Position numbers and translations under genes: made by a program. A DNA stretch of 21,376 bases, taken from assembly GCA_025352845.1 (NCBI GenBank), contig JANXSC010000142.1, positions 1-21,376 of the forward strand, written 5' to 3'. A model generated the notes under the pieces. That model did not search any database. It was given only the letters and a program-made list of their open reading frames with translations, and had not been told where the DNA came from. Shown here piece after piece: positions 1 to 7,871 of the stretch (its first letter is position 1; each line of letters starts with the position of its first letter). The DNA is from Opitutaceae bacterium (GTDB lineage: Bacteria; Verrucomicrobiota; Verrucomicrobiia; Opitutales; Opitutaceae).

Positions 1-562
1 GCGGATAGGTGCCCTCCATCTCGATCGGGTTTTGCGTGGCAAGGACGAAGAACGGCTCCTCAAGCGGATGGCGCACGCCGGCCGCCGTCACCTGGTGCTC
101 CTGCATCGCCTCGAGCAGCGCGGCCTGCGTCTTCGGCGGCGTGCGGTTGATTTCATCCGCGAGGATCATGTTGGCGAAGACGGGACCGCGCACAAACGTG
201 AGCTGCCGCCCGCCCGCGCCATCGTCGCGCAGGATTTCCGTGCCGGTGATGTCGGCCGGCATGAGGTCGGGCGTAAACTGGATGCGCTGGAATTTCAGGT
301 GAAACACCTGCGCGATGGATTTCACGAGGAGCGTTTTCGCGAGGCCGGGTGCGCCGGTGATCAGGCAGTGGCCGCCCGCCAGCAGCGCGAACATGATCTG
401 CTCGATCACTTCGCGCTGGCCGATGATCACCTTGCCCAGCTCCGCCTCGATGCGGGCGCGGCCGGCGATCAGACGCTCGGCGGTTTCGCGCTCGGTGTTG
501 AACGCGTCGGCCGGAGGCGCGGCGGAAATGAGGGGCGGAACGTTGGCGGCGGGGATGCTCAT
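1..562 (-). CDS. MoxR-family AAA+ ATPase (partial, C-terminus beyond window)
   Basis: The minus-strand frame starting with ATG at 562 encodes 187 residues before the window edge. It shows the MoxR pattern: GAPGLAKT Walker A (residues 70-77), the MPADITG segment (101-107), ILADEIN Walker B (133-139), the RTPPKTQ..LLEAMQE stretch (140-155) and the TQNP sensor-1 region (176-179). MoxR ATPases are chaperone-like proteins usually encoded with DUF58 and von Willebrand-A proteins, where they are thought to mature or insert metal-binding or envelope proteins. Here it is the last visible gene of a leftward operon after two DUF4159 genes, 90 bp downstream of the nearest one, with a hairpin repeat in between. 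No SD precedes the start (a T-rich stretch instead). The missing third would contain the lid domain; whether DUF58/BatA genes follow cannot be seen. Confidence 0.93.
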   Translation of the reverse strand, partial: MSIPAANVPPLISAAPPADAFNTERETAERLIAGRARIEAELGKVIIGQREVIEQIMFALLAGGHCLITGAPGLAKTLLVKSIAQVFHLKFQRIQFTPDLMPADITGTEILRDDGAGGRQLTFVRGPVFANMILADEINRTPPKTQAALLEAMQEHQVTAAGVRHPLEEPFFVLATQNPIEMEGTYP

Positions 563-585
563 GAAAAAATTCGGGATTTGGCGGT

Positions 586-649
586 AGGGCGGGCTTCACC
601 CCGCCTTGGTAAATCTGGTGGCGTGAGGTGGCGGGCTGAAGCCCGCCCT
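586..649. repeat. Inverted-repeat hairpin pair between DUF4159 gene and moxR
   Basis: The arms AGGGCGGGCTTCACCCCGCC (586-605) and GGCGGGCTGAAGCCCGCCCT (630-649) are inverted copies matching at 19 of 20 bases. Each arm is itself nearly self-complementary, so either one long stem or two short hairpins can form. It lies inside the operon and would be transcribed, so it may act as an mRNA-stabilising or attenuating structure; it resembles REP-type intergenic repeats. Function is inferred only from structure and position. Confidence 0.7.
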
Positions 650-652
650 CTT

Positions 653-1642
653 TCAGTGCGTCATCAGATAGAAAATCAGGTTCACGCCAATCGGGTAGGC
701 GACGCGCTCGGAGAAGACCTCGAAAAAATCATGATCCTCGCCCTCGCGTTCCCAGCCGTCGGTGATGTCGCTGTTGTGAAAGGCGATCACCATGATGCGG
801 CCCTTGTCGTCGTGCAGCGCGCGGACCGACATTTTCTCGGAGCCCTCGCCGCGGTAGCACTCGGGGCGGTGGGCGGAGGAGTTCGGGTCGTCGGGATTGT
901 GCGCGCGATTCCAGAACTGCATCGTCGGAATCTGGAGGTGCTGCATCGGGCCCTTGATTTCGAACACGCAGTGGAAGATCGGGTGGTCCATGCCGATCTC
1001 AGTCCACTCGCGCTCGGGGAGGACGCGCTTCATCATCGCGGCAAAACCCTTCCACTCGATCGCGTTCCAGAAATCGATCACGGCGAGCGCGCCGCCGGCG
1101 AGGAGATATTTGCGCAGGCCGGCGACCTCGGAATCGCGAAGCGTGATGTAGCCCGGATGCTCCATCAGCAGAAACGGGTAGTCGTGCAGCTCGGGGTTGT
1201 TGAGCTTGAGCACGCGGCCGTCCGGATCGGTTTTCAGCGAGGTCATCTGCTGCAGCCGGTAGGACAGGTTCAGATCGGCGTCGGGAAAATCGACCCACCA
1301 GCCGAGCCGCCGGCCGCGGTGAAACGTCGGAGAGAGCGAAGTCGTCGGCCCGACGTTGAAGATCGCGCGGGCAAAGGTGAACACGTCCTTCTCGAAGCCG
1401 CGCGGGTTTTTCCACGTCGGCGTGCCCGTGCTGTGCGAGACGACCTCGCGCGCCGTCTTCACCAAATCCTGATCGATCACGCCGCTGCCCTCGGTGCGCA
1501 CGAGCGAGCCGCCGAGATCGTTTTCGTTAACCCAGCCGGGCGGCGGGCCGGCGGGACCCCGCGGCTGCGCCGACAACGCGACCGCCCCGAGGCCGAGGGC
1601 GGCCCAAAACAAGGCGAGCGGAAGCTGGCGGCGGTGGTGCAT
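653..1642 (-). CDS. DUF4159 secreted protein, copy A
   Basis: A 329-residue protein with an N-terminal signal peptide (LPLALFWAALGLGAVALSAQ, residues about 8-26). It carries the DUF4159 signature: SHSTGTPTW (about 69-77), DLNLSYRLQQMTS, a GLRKYLLAGGALAVIDFW core reminiscent of ThuA-like flavodoxin-fold folds, MDHPIFHCVFEI, and a C-terminal DDKGRIMVIAFHNSDITDGWE plus YPIGVNLIFY segment. Biochemical function is unknown; DUF4159 proteins are typically encoded near MoxR, DUF58 and VWA proteins, suggesting an envelope role. It starts 2 bp after the stop of its paralogue (copy B), so the two are almost certainly co-transcribed. Compared with B it has an insertion with HNPDDPNSSAHRPECY before the final segment. 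The assignment to DUF4159 is from remembered family motifs. Confidence 0.88.
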   Translation of the reverse strand: MHHRRQLPLALFWAALGLGAVALSAQPRGPAGPPPGWVNENDLGGSLVRTEGSGVIDQDLVKTAREVVSHSTGTPTWKNPRGFEKDVFTFARAIFNVGPTTSLSPTFHRGRRLGWWVDFPDADLNLSYRLQQMTSLKTDPDGRVLKLNNPELHDYPFLLMEHPGYITLRDSEVAGLRKYLLAGGALAVIDFWNAIEWKGFAAMMKRVLPEREWTEIGMDHPIFHCVFEIKGPMQHLQIPTMQFWNRAHNPDDPNSSAHRPECYRGEGSEKMSVRALHDDKGRIMVIAFHNSDITDGWEREGEDHDFFEVFSERVAYPIGVNLIFYLMTH

Positions 1643-1644
1643 GG

Positions 1645-2568
1645 TCAGTGCGTCATCGTGTAGAAGATAATATTTATCCCGAGCGGATAGGAAATCTTCT
1701 CCGAGAAATTGTGGAAGTAGTAGTTGCTCTCACCCTCGCGCTCCCAGCCGTCGCCGTTGTCGGTGTTGTGCGTGGCCATGACCATGAGCCGGCCCTTGTC
1801 GTCCGTGATCACACGGTGATGCACGGTGCGGACATCGCCGTCGTGATATTCCTCCCAAGTCACGCCGTCATATTGGCTGCGAATACCCTGCCGGTAGTTC
1901 GGAACCTGACCCTTGGTCTTGATTTCGAAAACGCAGTGGTAGAGCGGATGATCGAGGGAAAGTTCGGTGATGCTGCGGTCGGGCAACACGCGCTTCAAGA
2001 CGGCTTCGGCGTTGGTCCACTCACTATCGCCCCAAAAATCATCCAGCATCAGAAAGCCCCCGTTGAGGAGATATTTTCGCAGGGCGAGAATTTCCAGCTC
2101 GGTCAAAGAGAGTGTTCCGGGCTCCACCATGTAGATAAACGGATGCTCGGAGAGATCTTCATCGGTGAGGCGGATGAAACGGCCGTCGGGGCTGGTCCGC
2201 ATCGACGTCATCTGCTGCAGCCGGTAGGAAAGGTTCAAATCGCTGTCGGGCGTGTCTGTGGCCCAATTTCCACCGGAAGTCCCGCTCGCACGGCCGCGCC
2301 GGACGCGGACGAAGGTGAAGACATCTTTCTCAAACGGGCGCGGATTCATCCAGATCGGGGTGCCCGTGCTGTGCGAATCGAGTTCGCGGGGCGTGCGCAC
2401 TTCGGGTCCAATCATCACCCGTCCGCCTTCGGTCCATGTCACGTCATCGGTGCCTTCGCTGCCGCCGCGACCGCCAAAACCACCGCGCCCGCCGCCGAAG
2501 CGCCGCTGCGCCAGCACGAGGGCCGAGAGCACGAGAAAGAGCGCAATGATGCGGGCAATCCTTTTCAT
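1645..2568 (-). CDS. DUF4159 secreted protein, copy B
   Basis: A 307-residue paralogue of the adjacent copy A. It begins with a signal peptide (residues about 1-20, ending LVLAQ) followed directly by a glycine/arginine-rich low-complexity stretch (RRFGGGRGGFGGRGG, about 22-36). The core shares SHSTGTP.W.NPR.FEKDVFTF, DLNLSYRLQQMTS, LRKYLLNGGFLMLDDFW, LDHPLYHCVFEIK, DDKGRLMVMATHNTDNGDGWE and YPLGINIIFYTMTH with copy A. Its ATG overlaps the stop of the upstream TPR/peptidase gene by 4 bp (ATGA, 2565-2568), indicating translational coupling. No enzymatic motif is recognisable to me. The tandem arrangement points to duplication followed by divergence; the two could form a heteromer, but that is inference. 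Confidence 0.88.
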   Translation of the reverse strand: MKRIARIIALFLVLSALVLAQRRFGGGRGGFGGRGGSEGTDDVTWTEGGRVMIGPEVRTPRELDSHSTGTPIWMNPRPFEKDVFTFVRVRRGRASGTSGGNWATDTPDSDLNLSYRLQQMTSMRTSPDGRFIRLTDEDLSEHPFIYMVEPGTLSLTELEILALRKYLLNGGFLMLDDFWGDSEWTNAEAVLKRVLPDRSITELSLDHPLYHCVFEIKTKGQVPNYRQGIRSQYDGVTWEEYHDGDVRTVHHRVITDDKGRLMVMATHNTDNGDGWEREGESNYYFHNFSEKISYPLGINIIFYTMTH

Positions 2569-5162
2569 TTCGCCACGCTCTCCGATCCACCGGCGCGTTT
2601 CAGTTCGAGCAGGAGCTTCAGCGCCTCGCGATAGCGCGGAGTCTCTTCGAGCGCCAGCAATGCCTGATGCCGCGCCTCGGCGTCGTCACCGCGCTTGTGC
2701 AGCAGTCGCGCCACTTGATAGTGCCCGTCGGCCCGCTCGGGCACATCGAGTTGAATCAGCGTCCGCCACGCCACGATCGCGGCGGAGTCGTCGCCCGTTG
2801 CCCCGGCGGCTTGGGCGAGGGAGCGATAGGGCGCGGGCACAAGCGGGTTGACGGCCAGATAGCGCTCGGAGTTTCGCACGACCGTCGGCCAGTCGTTCTG
2901 CGCGGCGGCGAGTTCCATCAGGCGCAGGTAGCCCTCGGTCGCCTCGTCGTCGATCTCGCACCACTTGGTCAGCACCTCGCGCTCGGCGGCGGGCTCGTTG
3001 AGCGAGCGCAGCGCGGTGGCGAGCTGGCGGTAAACGGCGTCGTCACCCTTCTGCTGCGGATAAAGTTCGACGAGCCGCTGCAACGGCACCTTCGCCTCCG
3101 CCCAATTCTGTTTCTCGATCAGGCGCTGCGCCTTCAGGCGCAGCATCCAGTAATTGTCCGCGTGTTCCGTTTCCCATTCAGCCAGCTCGATGGCCTTGTC
3201 GGGCGCCAGCAGCTCGAGCGTGATTCTTGTCCAGTCCAGTTTTGGACCGACGTCCTTCGCGCGTTTGGTCGCGTAAGCGGCGAAATCTTTCTCCAGCGTT
3301 TCGAGCGGCACCGTGCGCTTCTCCAGCGCCGCGTTGATCTCGGTGCCGTCGCGCAAATCCGCGAGCACGCCGCGCAGCGCCGCGAGGCCGAAGCGCTCGA
3401 CCAGAAAATCCACGACGAGCGACGATTCCAGATAGGCAAACTGGAGATGTTTCGGCGACTTGGGCGAAAGAAACGCCGCGCTGAGTTTGCCGACCGGCAC
3501 CAAATCCTCGCCGAGGATCATCTCGCGGTATTTCGCGTCGATGCGCATACCCCACGCCGGACTCGCCTGCCGCTCCTCGTGCACGGAGATGCCCTCGCTG
3601 AGCCAGCGCGGCATCTTGTTTTTCGTCATCTGCAGCGTGACGACGTGACAAAACTCGTGCCACAGCACCGTCTCCCAATTCGTCGGCGAGCCGTTCGTCG
3701 CGGGACTGTTCGCGGTGACGACGCGGCCGAAGCACACGCCGAGAAAACCCGCAACATCGGGCAGGCCGAAGGTGCGCACGGCAAAATCACGCTGGTCCGC
3801 GAAAATTTCAATGTAAGTCGGCTTCGCGAGTTCGACGCCGTATTTCTCCGTGAGCGTCTGCTTCGCGCGGCGCAGGAGCGCGAGCACGCGCGGGCCGTAA
3901 ACCGCCACCTCGGGCGCCGCCATCCGGATCACGAAATCATCGTTGGTCAGCGCGGCGTATTTGTTCATCGTGTCGCGCAATGTCACGAGGTTGAACGCCT
4001 CCACGTCATACTCGTCGCGCTCGTGGACGATCTTCGCCAGCGCCCAGCCGTCCGCCTCGTCGCCGAGCCGCAGCAGATCGTTGGCGAGCGCCGCGGTCGC
4101 CGGCAGGTAGTTCGGATCGAATTCGCGGGCGCGGCGCTGGTAGGCGGCGCCCTCGGCGAAGCGGTATTTCGCGGAGAGCTTTTCGCCGATGAGGAAATCG
4201 ACGCGCGGATTCTGCCGCCACGAGCTGAGCGCCCGCTCGCGCGCGACCGTCTCCTGCAGGAAATCGTTTTTCAGGTGCGCGATCACCGCGCGGTAGGCCC
4301 ACGCCTCGGGCTGCACGGGATTCACCTCGAGCACGGCGTCGAGCAGCGTGTTGGCATCGTCGTAGGCCTCGGCGTCGATGTGGTGCGTCGCGAGCTGGAT
4401 GAGCGTCGGCACGTGCTTCGGGTTTTGCTTTAGCGCCGCCTGAAACGACCCGATGGCCGTCTCGCGATCGCCGCCGGCGTAGGCCCGCCCGCGCCCGTAG
4501 AGCAAATCAGGATCGGTGGGGAGTTGCTTCAGGCCTTCCTCAAACGCCTTCGCCGCGAGCGGGAAATCGTGTTTCTCCAACGCGAGCTCGCCGCGCGCAA
4601 GGTAGGTGTCGCGGAGCTTGGGGTCGCCTTTTTGCGCCACGAGAAAAACTTTCTCGATCACCTCCTTCGGGTCCGCCCCGAGCAGGAGCGCCGCGCGACC
4701 GAAAACCACGAAGTCCGCCGGCGAACGGTATTGCCAGGAGGCGTCGCGCACCGCGAGGCGCACATCATCGGCGCGCTTCGCGGCCTCCTCGGGCCGGCCG
4801 TTGGCAAACGCCACGTCGCGCGCCAGCCAGCGCAGCCGGATGCTGCGCGGATCGCGGATGAGGGCCTCCTGCGTCGCCTTGTCGGCCTCACCGTAACGGC
4901 CGGTCGCGAGCAGCGCCTGCACGAGCAGCAGCGACCACTCGCTGTTGGTCGGCGCGTCGTTCAGCTCCGCCCTCGCCTGCTTGATCACTGCGGCGTAGTT
5001 GCCCGCGAGGAGCCCGCGCTGCACCTCCGCCGGCTCGCCCGCGCGCGCCATCGCCGCCCCGAAACCAGCCAGCCAACATGCCACCAAGACTGATCGCCAC
5101 CGCGGCTGCGTGTGAACAAACGGCCTCCCCGCGCGAGTGAGATGGCTCGGGGTGCCGGTCAT
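2565..5162 (-). CDS. TPR protein with peptidase-MA-like (gluzincin) metalloprotease domain
   Basis: An 865-residue protein from ATG 5162. This start was chosen because it precedes a plausible signal/anchor (about residues 22-42, ending AAMARAG); the open frame continues 90 codons further but would overlap the divergent gene. N-terminal half (about 45-380) is repeated TPR helices (for example LYGRGRAYAGGDRETAIGSF, around 221-240). The middle has a zinc-protease site: HEFCH (502-506) with the downstream glutamate in WLSEGISVHEE (520-530), matching the HExxH...E arrangement of peptidase MA-like families. The C-terminal part (about 690-860) again looks like TPRs. It probably acts in the periplasm or at the outer membrane. 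It leads an operon with two DUF4159 genes (4-bp overlap with the first) and moxR. Substrate unknown; it could also be a scaffold with weak or no peptidase activity. Confidence 0.87.
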   Translation of the reverse strand: MTGTPSHLTRAGRPFVHTQPRWRSVLVACWLAGFGAAMARAGEPAEVQRGLLAGNYAAVIKQARAELNDAPTNSEWSLLLVQALLATGRYGEADKATQEALIRDPRSIRLRWLARDVAFANGRPEEAAKRADDVRLAVRDASWQYRSPADFVVFGRAALLLGADPKEVIEKVFLVAQKGDPKLRDTYLARGELALEKHDFPLAAKAFEEGLKQLPTDPDLLYGRGRAYAGGDRETAIGSFQAALKQNPKHVPTLIQLATHHIDAEAYDDANTLLDAVLEVNPVQPEAWAYRAVIAHLKNDFLQETVARERALSSWRQNPRVDFLIGEKLSAKYRFAEGAAYQRRAREFDPNYLPATAALANDLLRLGDEADGWALAKIVHERDEYDVEAFNLVTLRDTMNKYAALTNDDFVIRMAAPEVAVYGPRVLALLRRAKQTLTEKYGVELAKPTYIEIFADQRDFAVRTFGLPDVAGFLGVCFGRVVTANSPATNGSPTNWETVLWHEFCHVVTLQMTKNKMPRWLSEGISVHEERQASPAWGMRIDAKYREMILGEDLVPVGKLSAAFLSPKSPKHLQFAYLESSLVVDFLVERFGLAALRGVLADLRDGTEINAALEKRTVPLETLEKDFAAYATKRAKDVGPKLDWTRITLELLAPDKAIELAEWETEHADNYWMLRLKAQRLIEKQNWAEAKVPLQRLVELYPQQKGDDAVYRQLATALRSLNEPAAEREVLTKWCEIDDEATEGYLRLMELAAAQNDWPTVVRNSERYLAVNPLVPAPYRSLAQAAGATGDDSAAIVAWRTLIQLDVPERADGHYQVARLLHKRGDDAEARHQALLALEETPRYREALKLLLELKRAGGSESVAK

Positions 5163-5185
5163 GCGAGGTGGTGGAGCCGTGGGAG

Positions 5186-5195
5186 TTGCATGCAA
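5186..5195. promoter_or_regulatory. 10-bp palindrome in divergent promoter region; minus-strand -35-like TTGCAT
   Basis: TTGCATGCAA is a perfect palindrome in the 197-bp region between the leftward protease operon and the rightward adenosine deaminase. On the minus strand it supplies TTGCAT beginning 33 nt upstream of the ATG at 5162, matching the TTGC placement seen upstream of other lead genes here. No convincing TATAAT box follows. Confidence 0.35.
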
Positions 5196-5323
5196 ACGTT
5201 GCCGGATGGCGAAGGGAAGACGCACGGCACAACAAAGAGTGATGCGAGGCTCACGGGATTTCTCAAGCCTGACAGTGAAAGAGTTATTGCCAGACAGTCC
5301 CCGATCGCGTGCTCCTCGCGTGC

Positions 5324-5352
5324 TTGCATGCGGACGGGCGCCGGGTTGTCGT
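5324..5352 (+). promoter_or_regulatory. Putative promoter of adenosine deaminase gene
   Basis: TTGCAT (5324-5329), 17-nt spacer, then TGTCGT (5347-5352), only 7 nt before the ATG at 5360. The -35 hexamer matches the TTGCNN set found 33-37 nt upstream of six other start codons in this window. The -10 is weak. Such spacing would give an almost leaderless mRNA. Confidence 0.4.
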
Positions 5353-5359
5353 CGCGGCC

Positions 5360-6793
5360 ATGCGTCGCTTGCTACTGAGTCTGCTGTTTCTGGTCGGATT
5401 TGCCGGGACGCACGCAGCAGAGTTCGCCGCACGTTTCGACGAACTCATCCGCACCGCCTCGCCGCGCCAGCTCTACACACTGCTCTACGATCTGCCCAAG
5501 GGCGGTGATCTCCACAACCACAGTGGCGGCTCCGACCGGCCCGAGTGGATGTTCGAGATCATGACCGATGCCGCGCGCAACGGGGGCGATACGTTCTACA
5601 CGCGCGTGAAAATCGCGGCGGCTGCCGAGGTCGCGGAGCCCGGCGCGCGCTTCCGTCTCATCCGCCAGCGCATCTATGATCGCCTCACGCCCGCAGCACA
5701 GGCCGACTACGTGACGCTCAAGGATCTCTCACCAGCCCTGCGCGCCGAGTGGGGCAATGCCTTCCGCCTCGACGCGCCGGGCGAGGGGCGCGACGAGTTT
5801 TTCAACGTCATCTGGGCGCGCCGCGGCGAGATGGGCCAGAACCTCGACGTGCGCCTCGAACTCCTCGTCGCCAACATCAAGGCCTTCGCCGCCGAGGGCC
5901 TCGCCTACCTCGAAACCCAGTTCGGCGCCGACGGCGTCGTGACCAACGACGGCCGCGCGCTCACCGCCGAAGAGGCCGTGCCGCTGATCGAGCGGCGCCT
6001 CGCACAGCCCGATGTCGCCTCGACCGGGCTCGTCGTGCGCTTTCAGGACACCGTGCTGCGTTTCCGCCCCGATGCCGAGACGAAGCTCGCCGAGACCTAC
6101 GCCTTCGTCGCCGCACACCGCGATCGCTGGGTCGGCGTGAACCTCGCCGGCATCGAGTCGGACCCGCGCGGCCACCCGCGCCGTTTCCTCGAAACCTTCC
6201 GCCAGCTTCGCTCGCGCTTCCCCACCCTCGCCCTCTCGATCCACGCCGGCGAAATGGACGGCCCCGACTCGCATGTCCGCGACACCCTGCTCCTCGGCGC
6301 GAGCCGCATCGGCCACGGCGTGAATCTCATTCACGACGCCGACACGCTCCTGCTCCTCCAACAGACGCGCCGCGTGCTCGTCGAAATCAACCTCATCTCC
6401 AACCGCCTCCTTGGCTACACGCCCGACCTCGCGCGCCACCCCTTCCCCGAATACCTCCGCACCGGCGTGCCCGTCTGTCTCAACACCGACGACCGCGGCA
6501 TGTGGGACAGCAACCTCACTGACGAATACTACACCGCCGTCACGACCTTCCGTCTCTCGTGGCCCGAAGTCGTGCAGCTCGGCCGCAACTCCCTCACTCA
6601 CGCCTTCGTGCAACCCGCTGTGAAAGCCAAACTCCTCGCCGACTACGAAGCGCGCGTCGCCGCCTTCGAGCAAAACTACGGTGCCGGCACGACGCGCGAT
6701 ACGCTCGCGAAATTGGAAACCGTGAAACCCATCACCTACGGCTACGCGCAGCGGACGTGGGGGCTGGAGTTCTCGTCGGATACGGCGCCTTGA
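5360..6793 (+). CDS. Secreted adenosine deaminase family protein
   Basis: A 477-residue protein starting at ATG 5360; an earlier in-frame start (5309) was rejected because the chosen one begins directly with a signal peptide (MRRLLLSLLFLVGFAGTHAA, 1-20). Metal-dependent deaminase motifs are intact: LHNHSGG (H52, H54), SIHAGE (H295, E298), RIGHG (H319) and LNTDD (D377, D378), the full ligand and catalytic set of the adenosine/AMP deaminase superfamily. The KGGDLHNH context and about 120-residue insertion before the ...NVIWARR region recall extracellular ADGF/CECR1-type enzymes rather than short cytosolic Add. Expected reaction: adenosine to inosine plus ammonia, in the periplasm or outside, for nucleoside scavenging. 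It is monocistronic or leads a unit with the next gene 75 bp downstream. Exact substrate (adenosine, deoxyadenosine, or another aminopurine) is not determined by sequence alone. Confidence 0.88.
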   Translation: MRRLLLSLLFLVGFAGTHAAEFAARFDELIRTASPRQLYTLLYDLPKGGDLHNHSGGSDRPEWMFEIMTDAARNGGDTFYTRVKIAAAAEVAEPGARFRLIRQRIYDRLTPAAQADYVTLKDLSPALRAEWGNAFRLDAPGEGRDEFFNVIWARRGEMGQNLDVRLELLVANIKAFAAEGLAYLETQFGADGVVTNDGRALTAEEAVPLIERRLAQPDVASTGLVVRFQDTVLRFRPDAETKLAETYAFVAAHRDRWVGVNLAGIESDPRGHPRRFLETFRQLRSRFPTLALSIHAGEMDGPDSHVRDTLLLGASRIGHGVNLIHDADTLLLLQQTRRVLVEINLISNRLLGYTPDLARHPFPEYLRTGVPVCLNTDDRGMWDSNLTDEYYTAVTTFRLSWPEVVQLGRNSLTHAFVQPAVKAKLLADYEARVAAFEQNYGAGTTRDTLAKLETVKPITYGYAQRTWGLEFSSDTAP

Positions 6794-6832
6794 TCGCCGC
6801 TGAACAACTGGCTGGCACGAGTGCCTTACCTC

Positions 6833-6861
6833 TTGCCTCGACTTCACTGCTAAGTTCACTG
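6833..6861 (+). promoter_or_regulatory. Putative promoter of the low-GC secreted protein gene
   Basis: TTGCCT (6833-6838) starts 36 nt upstream of the ATG at 6869, with a 17-nt spacer to a weak TCACTG hexamer (6856-6861) and 7 nt to the start. An 8-bp direct repeat TTCACTGC occurs twice (6843-6850 and 6855-6862). Same architecture as the other TTGC sites here. Confidence 0.35.
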
Positions 6862-6868
6862 CAACCCT

Positions 6869-7420
6869 ATGCCAAAACTATTTTTCCCGATCTTATTTTT
6901 GGCATTTACTGCCCACACGTTGGCTGCCGACATCAGTCGCAACCCGAGCATCGTGGTGGCGGACGAGACCCTGTTCCTCGCTTCGGTGGAAAGTCGGAGT
7001 GATTCCATACTCAACGAATACATCCGCAAGAACGAGACCCTAAAGAATTGGAAGGTCCTGTTCGCTTCGCGTTATGTGCGTTCGGCAACAAGTGTTGATG
7101 AAGTCGTCATGCGCTGGAAGATCTACGTGGCCAGCGTCAACAGTCCGGGTAGGAAACTGCGGGAAGAGCCGGATTCGAGTTCGAATGATCGCAGATTCAA
7201 GCTGGTGATTCGGCCTCCCGGCGATGCCTATCTTGAAACTAATCAGATGCGTTTCACCCTGAGCCCGGACGGCATGGGAGTAGTTTACTATCAGGCTGCC
7301 GTTCGCGTGAATATGAAGACGGAATCGGAGATCATGGATGCGCTTCGAAAACAAGTAGCCTTCGCTGCTGCCATAAAATCATTGGCCATCCATCCGGTTG
7401 AAAAACTGCCCATCCGATAA
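6869..7420 (+). CDS. Secreted protein of unknown function, lower GC than neighbours
   Basis: A 183-residue protein with a clear signal peptide (MPKLFFPILFLAFTAHTLAA, cleavage about residue 20). I do not recognise a family. The mature part is mixed charged/hydrophobic with probable beta strands (WKIYVASVNS, FKLVIRPPG, MGVVYYQAAVRVNM) and a helical C-terminus (ESEIMDALRKQVAFAAAIKS). No cysteines or catalytic motif are evident. Base composition is visibly less GC-rich than the flanking genes and codon use more relaxed (AAA, GAT, ATA, TTA appear), which may reflect recent acquisition or weak selection. It lies 75 bp downstream of the deaminase and converges on the manganese operon. ATG is preceded by GCAACCCT, with no SD but with a TTGC motif at -36. 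Confidence 0.72.
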   Translation: MPKLFFPILFLAFTAHTLAADISRNPSIVVADETLFLASVESRSDSILNEYIRKNETLKNWKVLFASRYVRSATSVDEVVMRWKIYVASVNSPGRKLREEPDSSSNDRRFKLVIRPPGDAYLETNQMRFTLSPDGMGVVYYQAAVRVNMKTESEIMDALRKQVAFAAAIKSLAIHPVEKLPIR

Positions 7421-7532
7421 CCACGGCGAAGTGGAAAATAGTATCGGACCGAAAGCGTTGCGAAAAACGCATGCAGCGAGTAGCCGCCGATAAACCGTTG
7501 CGTTAAACCGACAATGCAGGGTGCTTCCGGTT

Positions 7533-7871
7533 TCAGGTCACGCTTCGCCGCTCGTAGTCTGCTCTCCATTTCCACCCCCGCAGCGCATAATATTTTTCCT
7601 TCGGCTCGGCCGTCCAGCCGTTGATGCCGTGGCGACGCGGCAGCCACCATGCGTGGATCACGATGAACGCCGCGAACTGCAGCCCGCACGCGACGAAGAA
7701 CCACGCGCGGCCCGCCGTCGCCGAGATCGCCACCGCGATCACACCACCAAGGAGCACTTTGACGATGCGGCGCAGCTTGGGCTCGCCCTCGCCGAAGGGC
7801 TGGAGCGCGATGCCACCCACGGCGCAGAGGCCGAAGACCACCGCGAGTTCGAACCAATAAGGTGAGTTCAT
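7533..7871 (-). CDS. Small three-helix membrane protein, last gene of the Mn operon
   Basis: A 112-residue protein starting with ATG at 7871, which overlaps the stop of the UspA gene by 4 bp (ATGA), strongly supporting this start and coupling. Hydrophobic segments at about residues 7-25, 36-54 and 57-77 suggest three transmembrane helices; the C-terminal 35 residues are polar and aromatic (WWLPRRHGINGW...EKYYALRGWKW). I do not recognise the family. Context makes it a downstream member of the barrel-mntH-usp operon, so it may be co-regulated by MntR and contribute to metal or stress response. A longer in-frame extension to 8021 exists but would overlap UspA almost entirely and was rejected. 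Confidence 0.75.
   Translation of the reverse strand: MNSPYWFELAVVFGLCAVGGIALQPFGEGEPKLRRIVKVLLGGVIAVAISATAGRAWFFVACGLQFAAFIVIHAWWLPRRHGINGWTAEPKEKYYALRGWKWRADYERRSVT

Noticed and set aside
32..4433. Long plus-strand ORFs (543 aa at 32-1663, 328 aa at 1648-2634, 588 aa at 2667-4433) opposite the leftward operon
   Set aside because: Antisense shadows of the moxR, DUF4159 and protease genes; their translations are Arg/His/Val-rich without domains, as expected in GC-rich DNA.
5729..6859. 376-aa minus-strand ORF opposite adenosine deaminase
   Set aside because: Low-complexity Gly/Val/Glu composition typical of an antisense frame; the plus strand has intact deaminase motifs.
7455..7470. Hairpin GCGTT/AACGC in the convergent gap after 7420 as a terminator
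   Set aside because: Only 5-bp stem and no T-tract; too weak to call.
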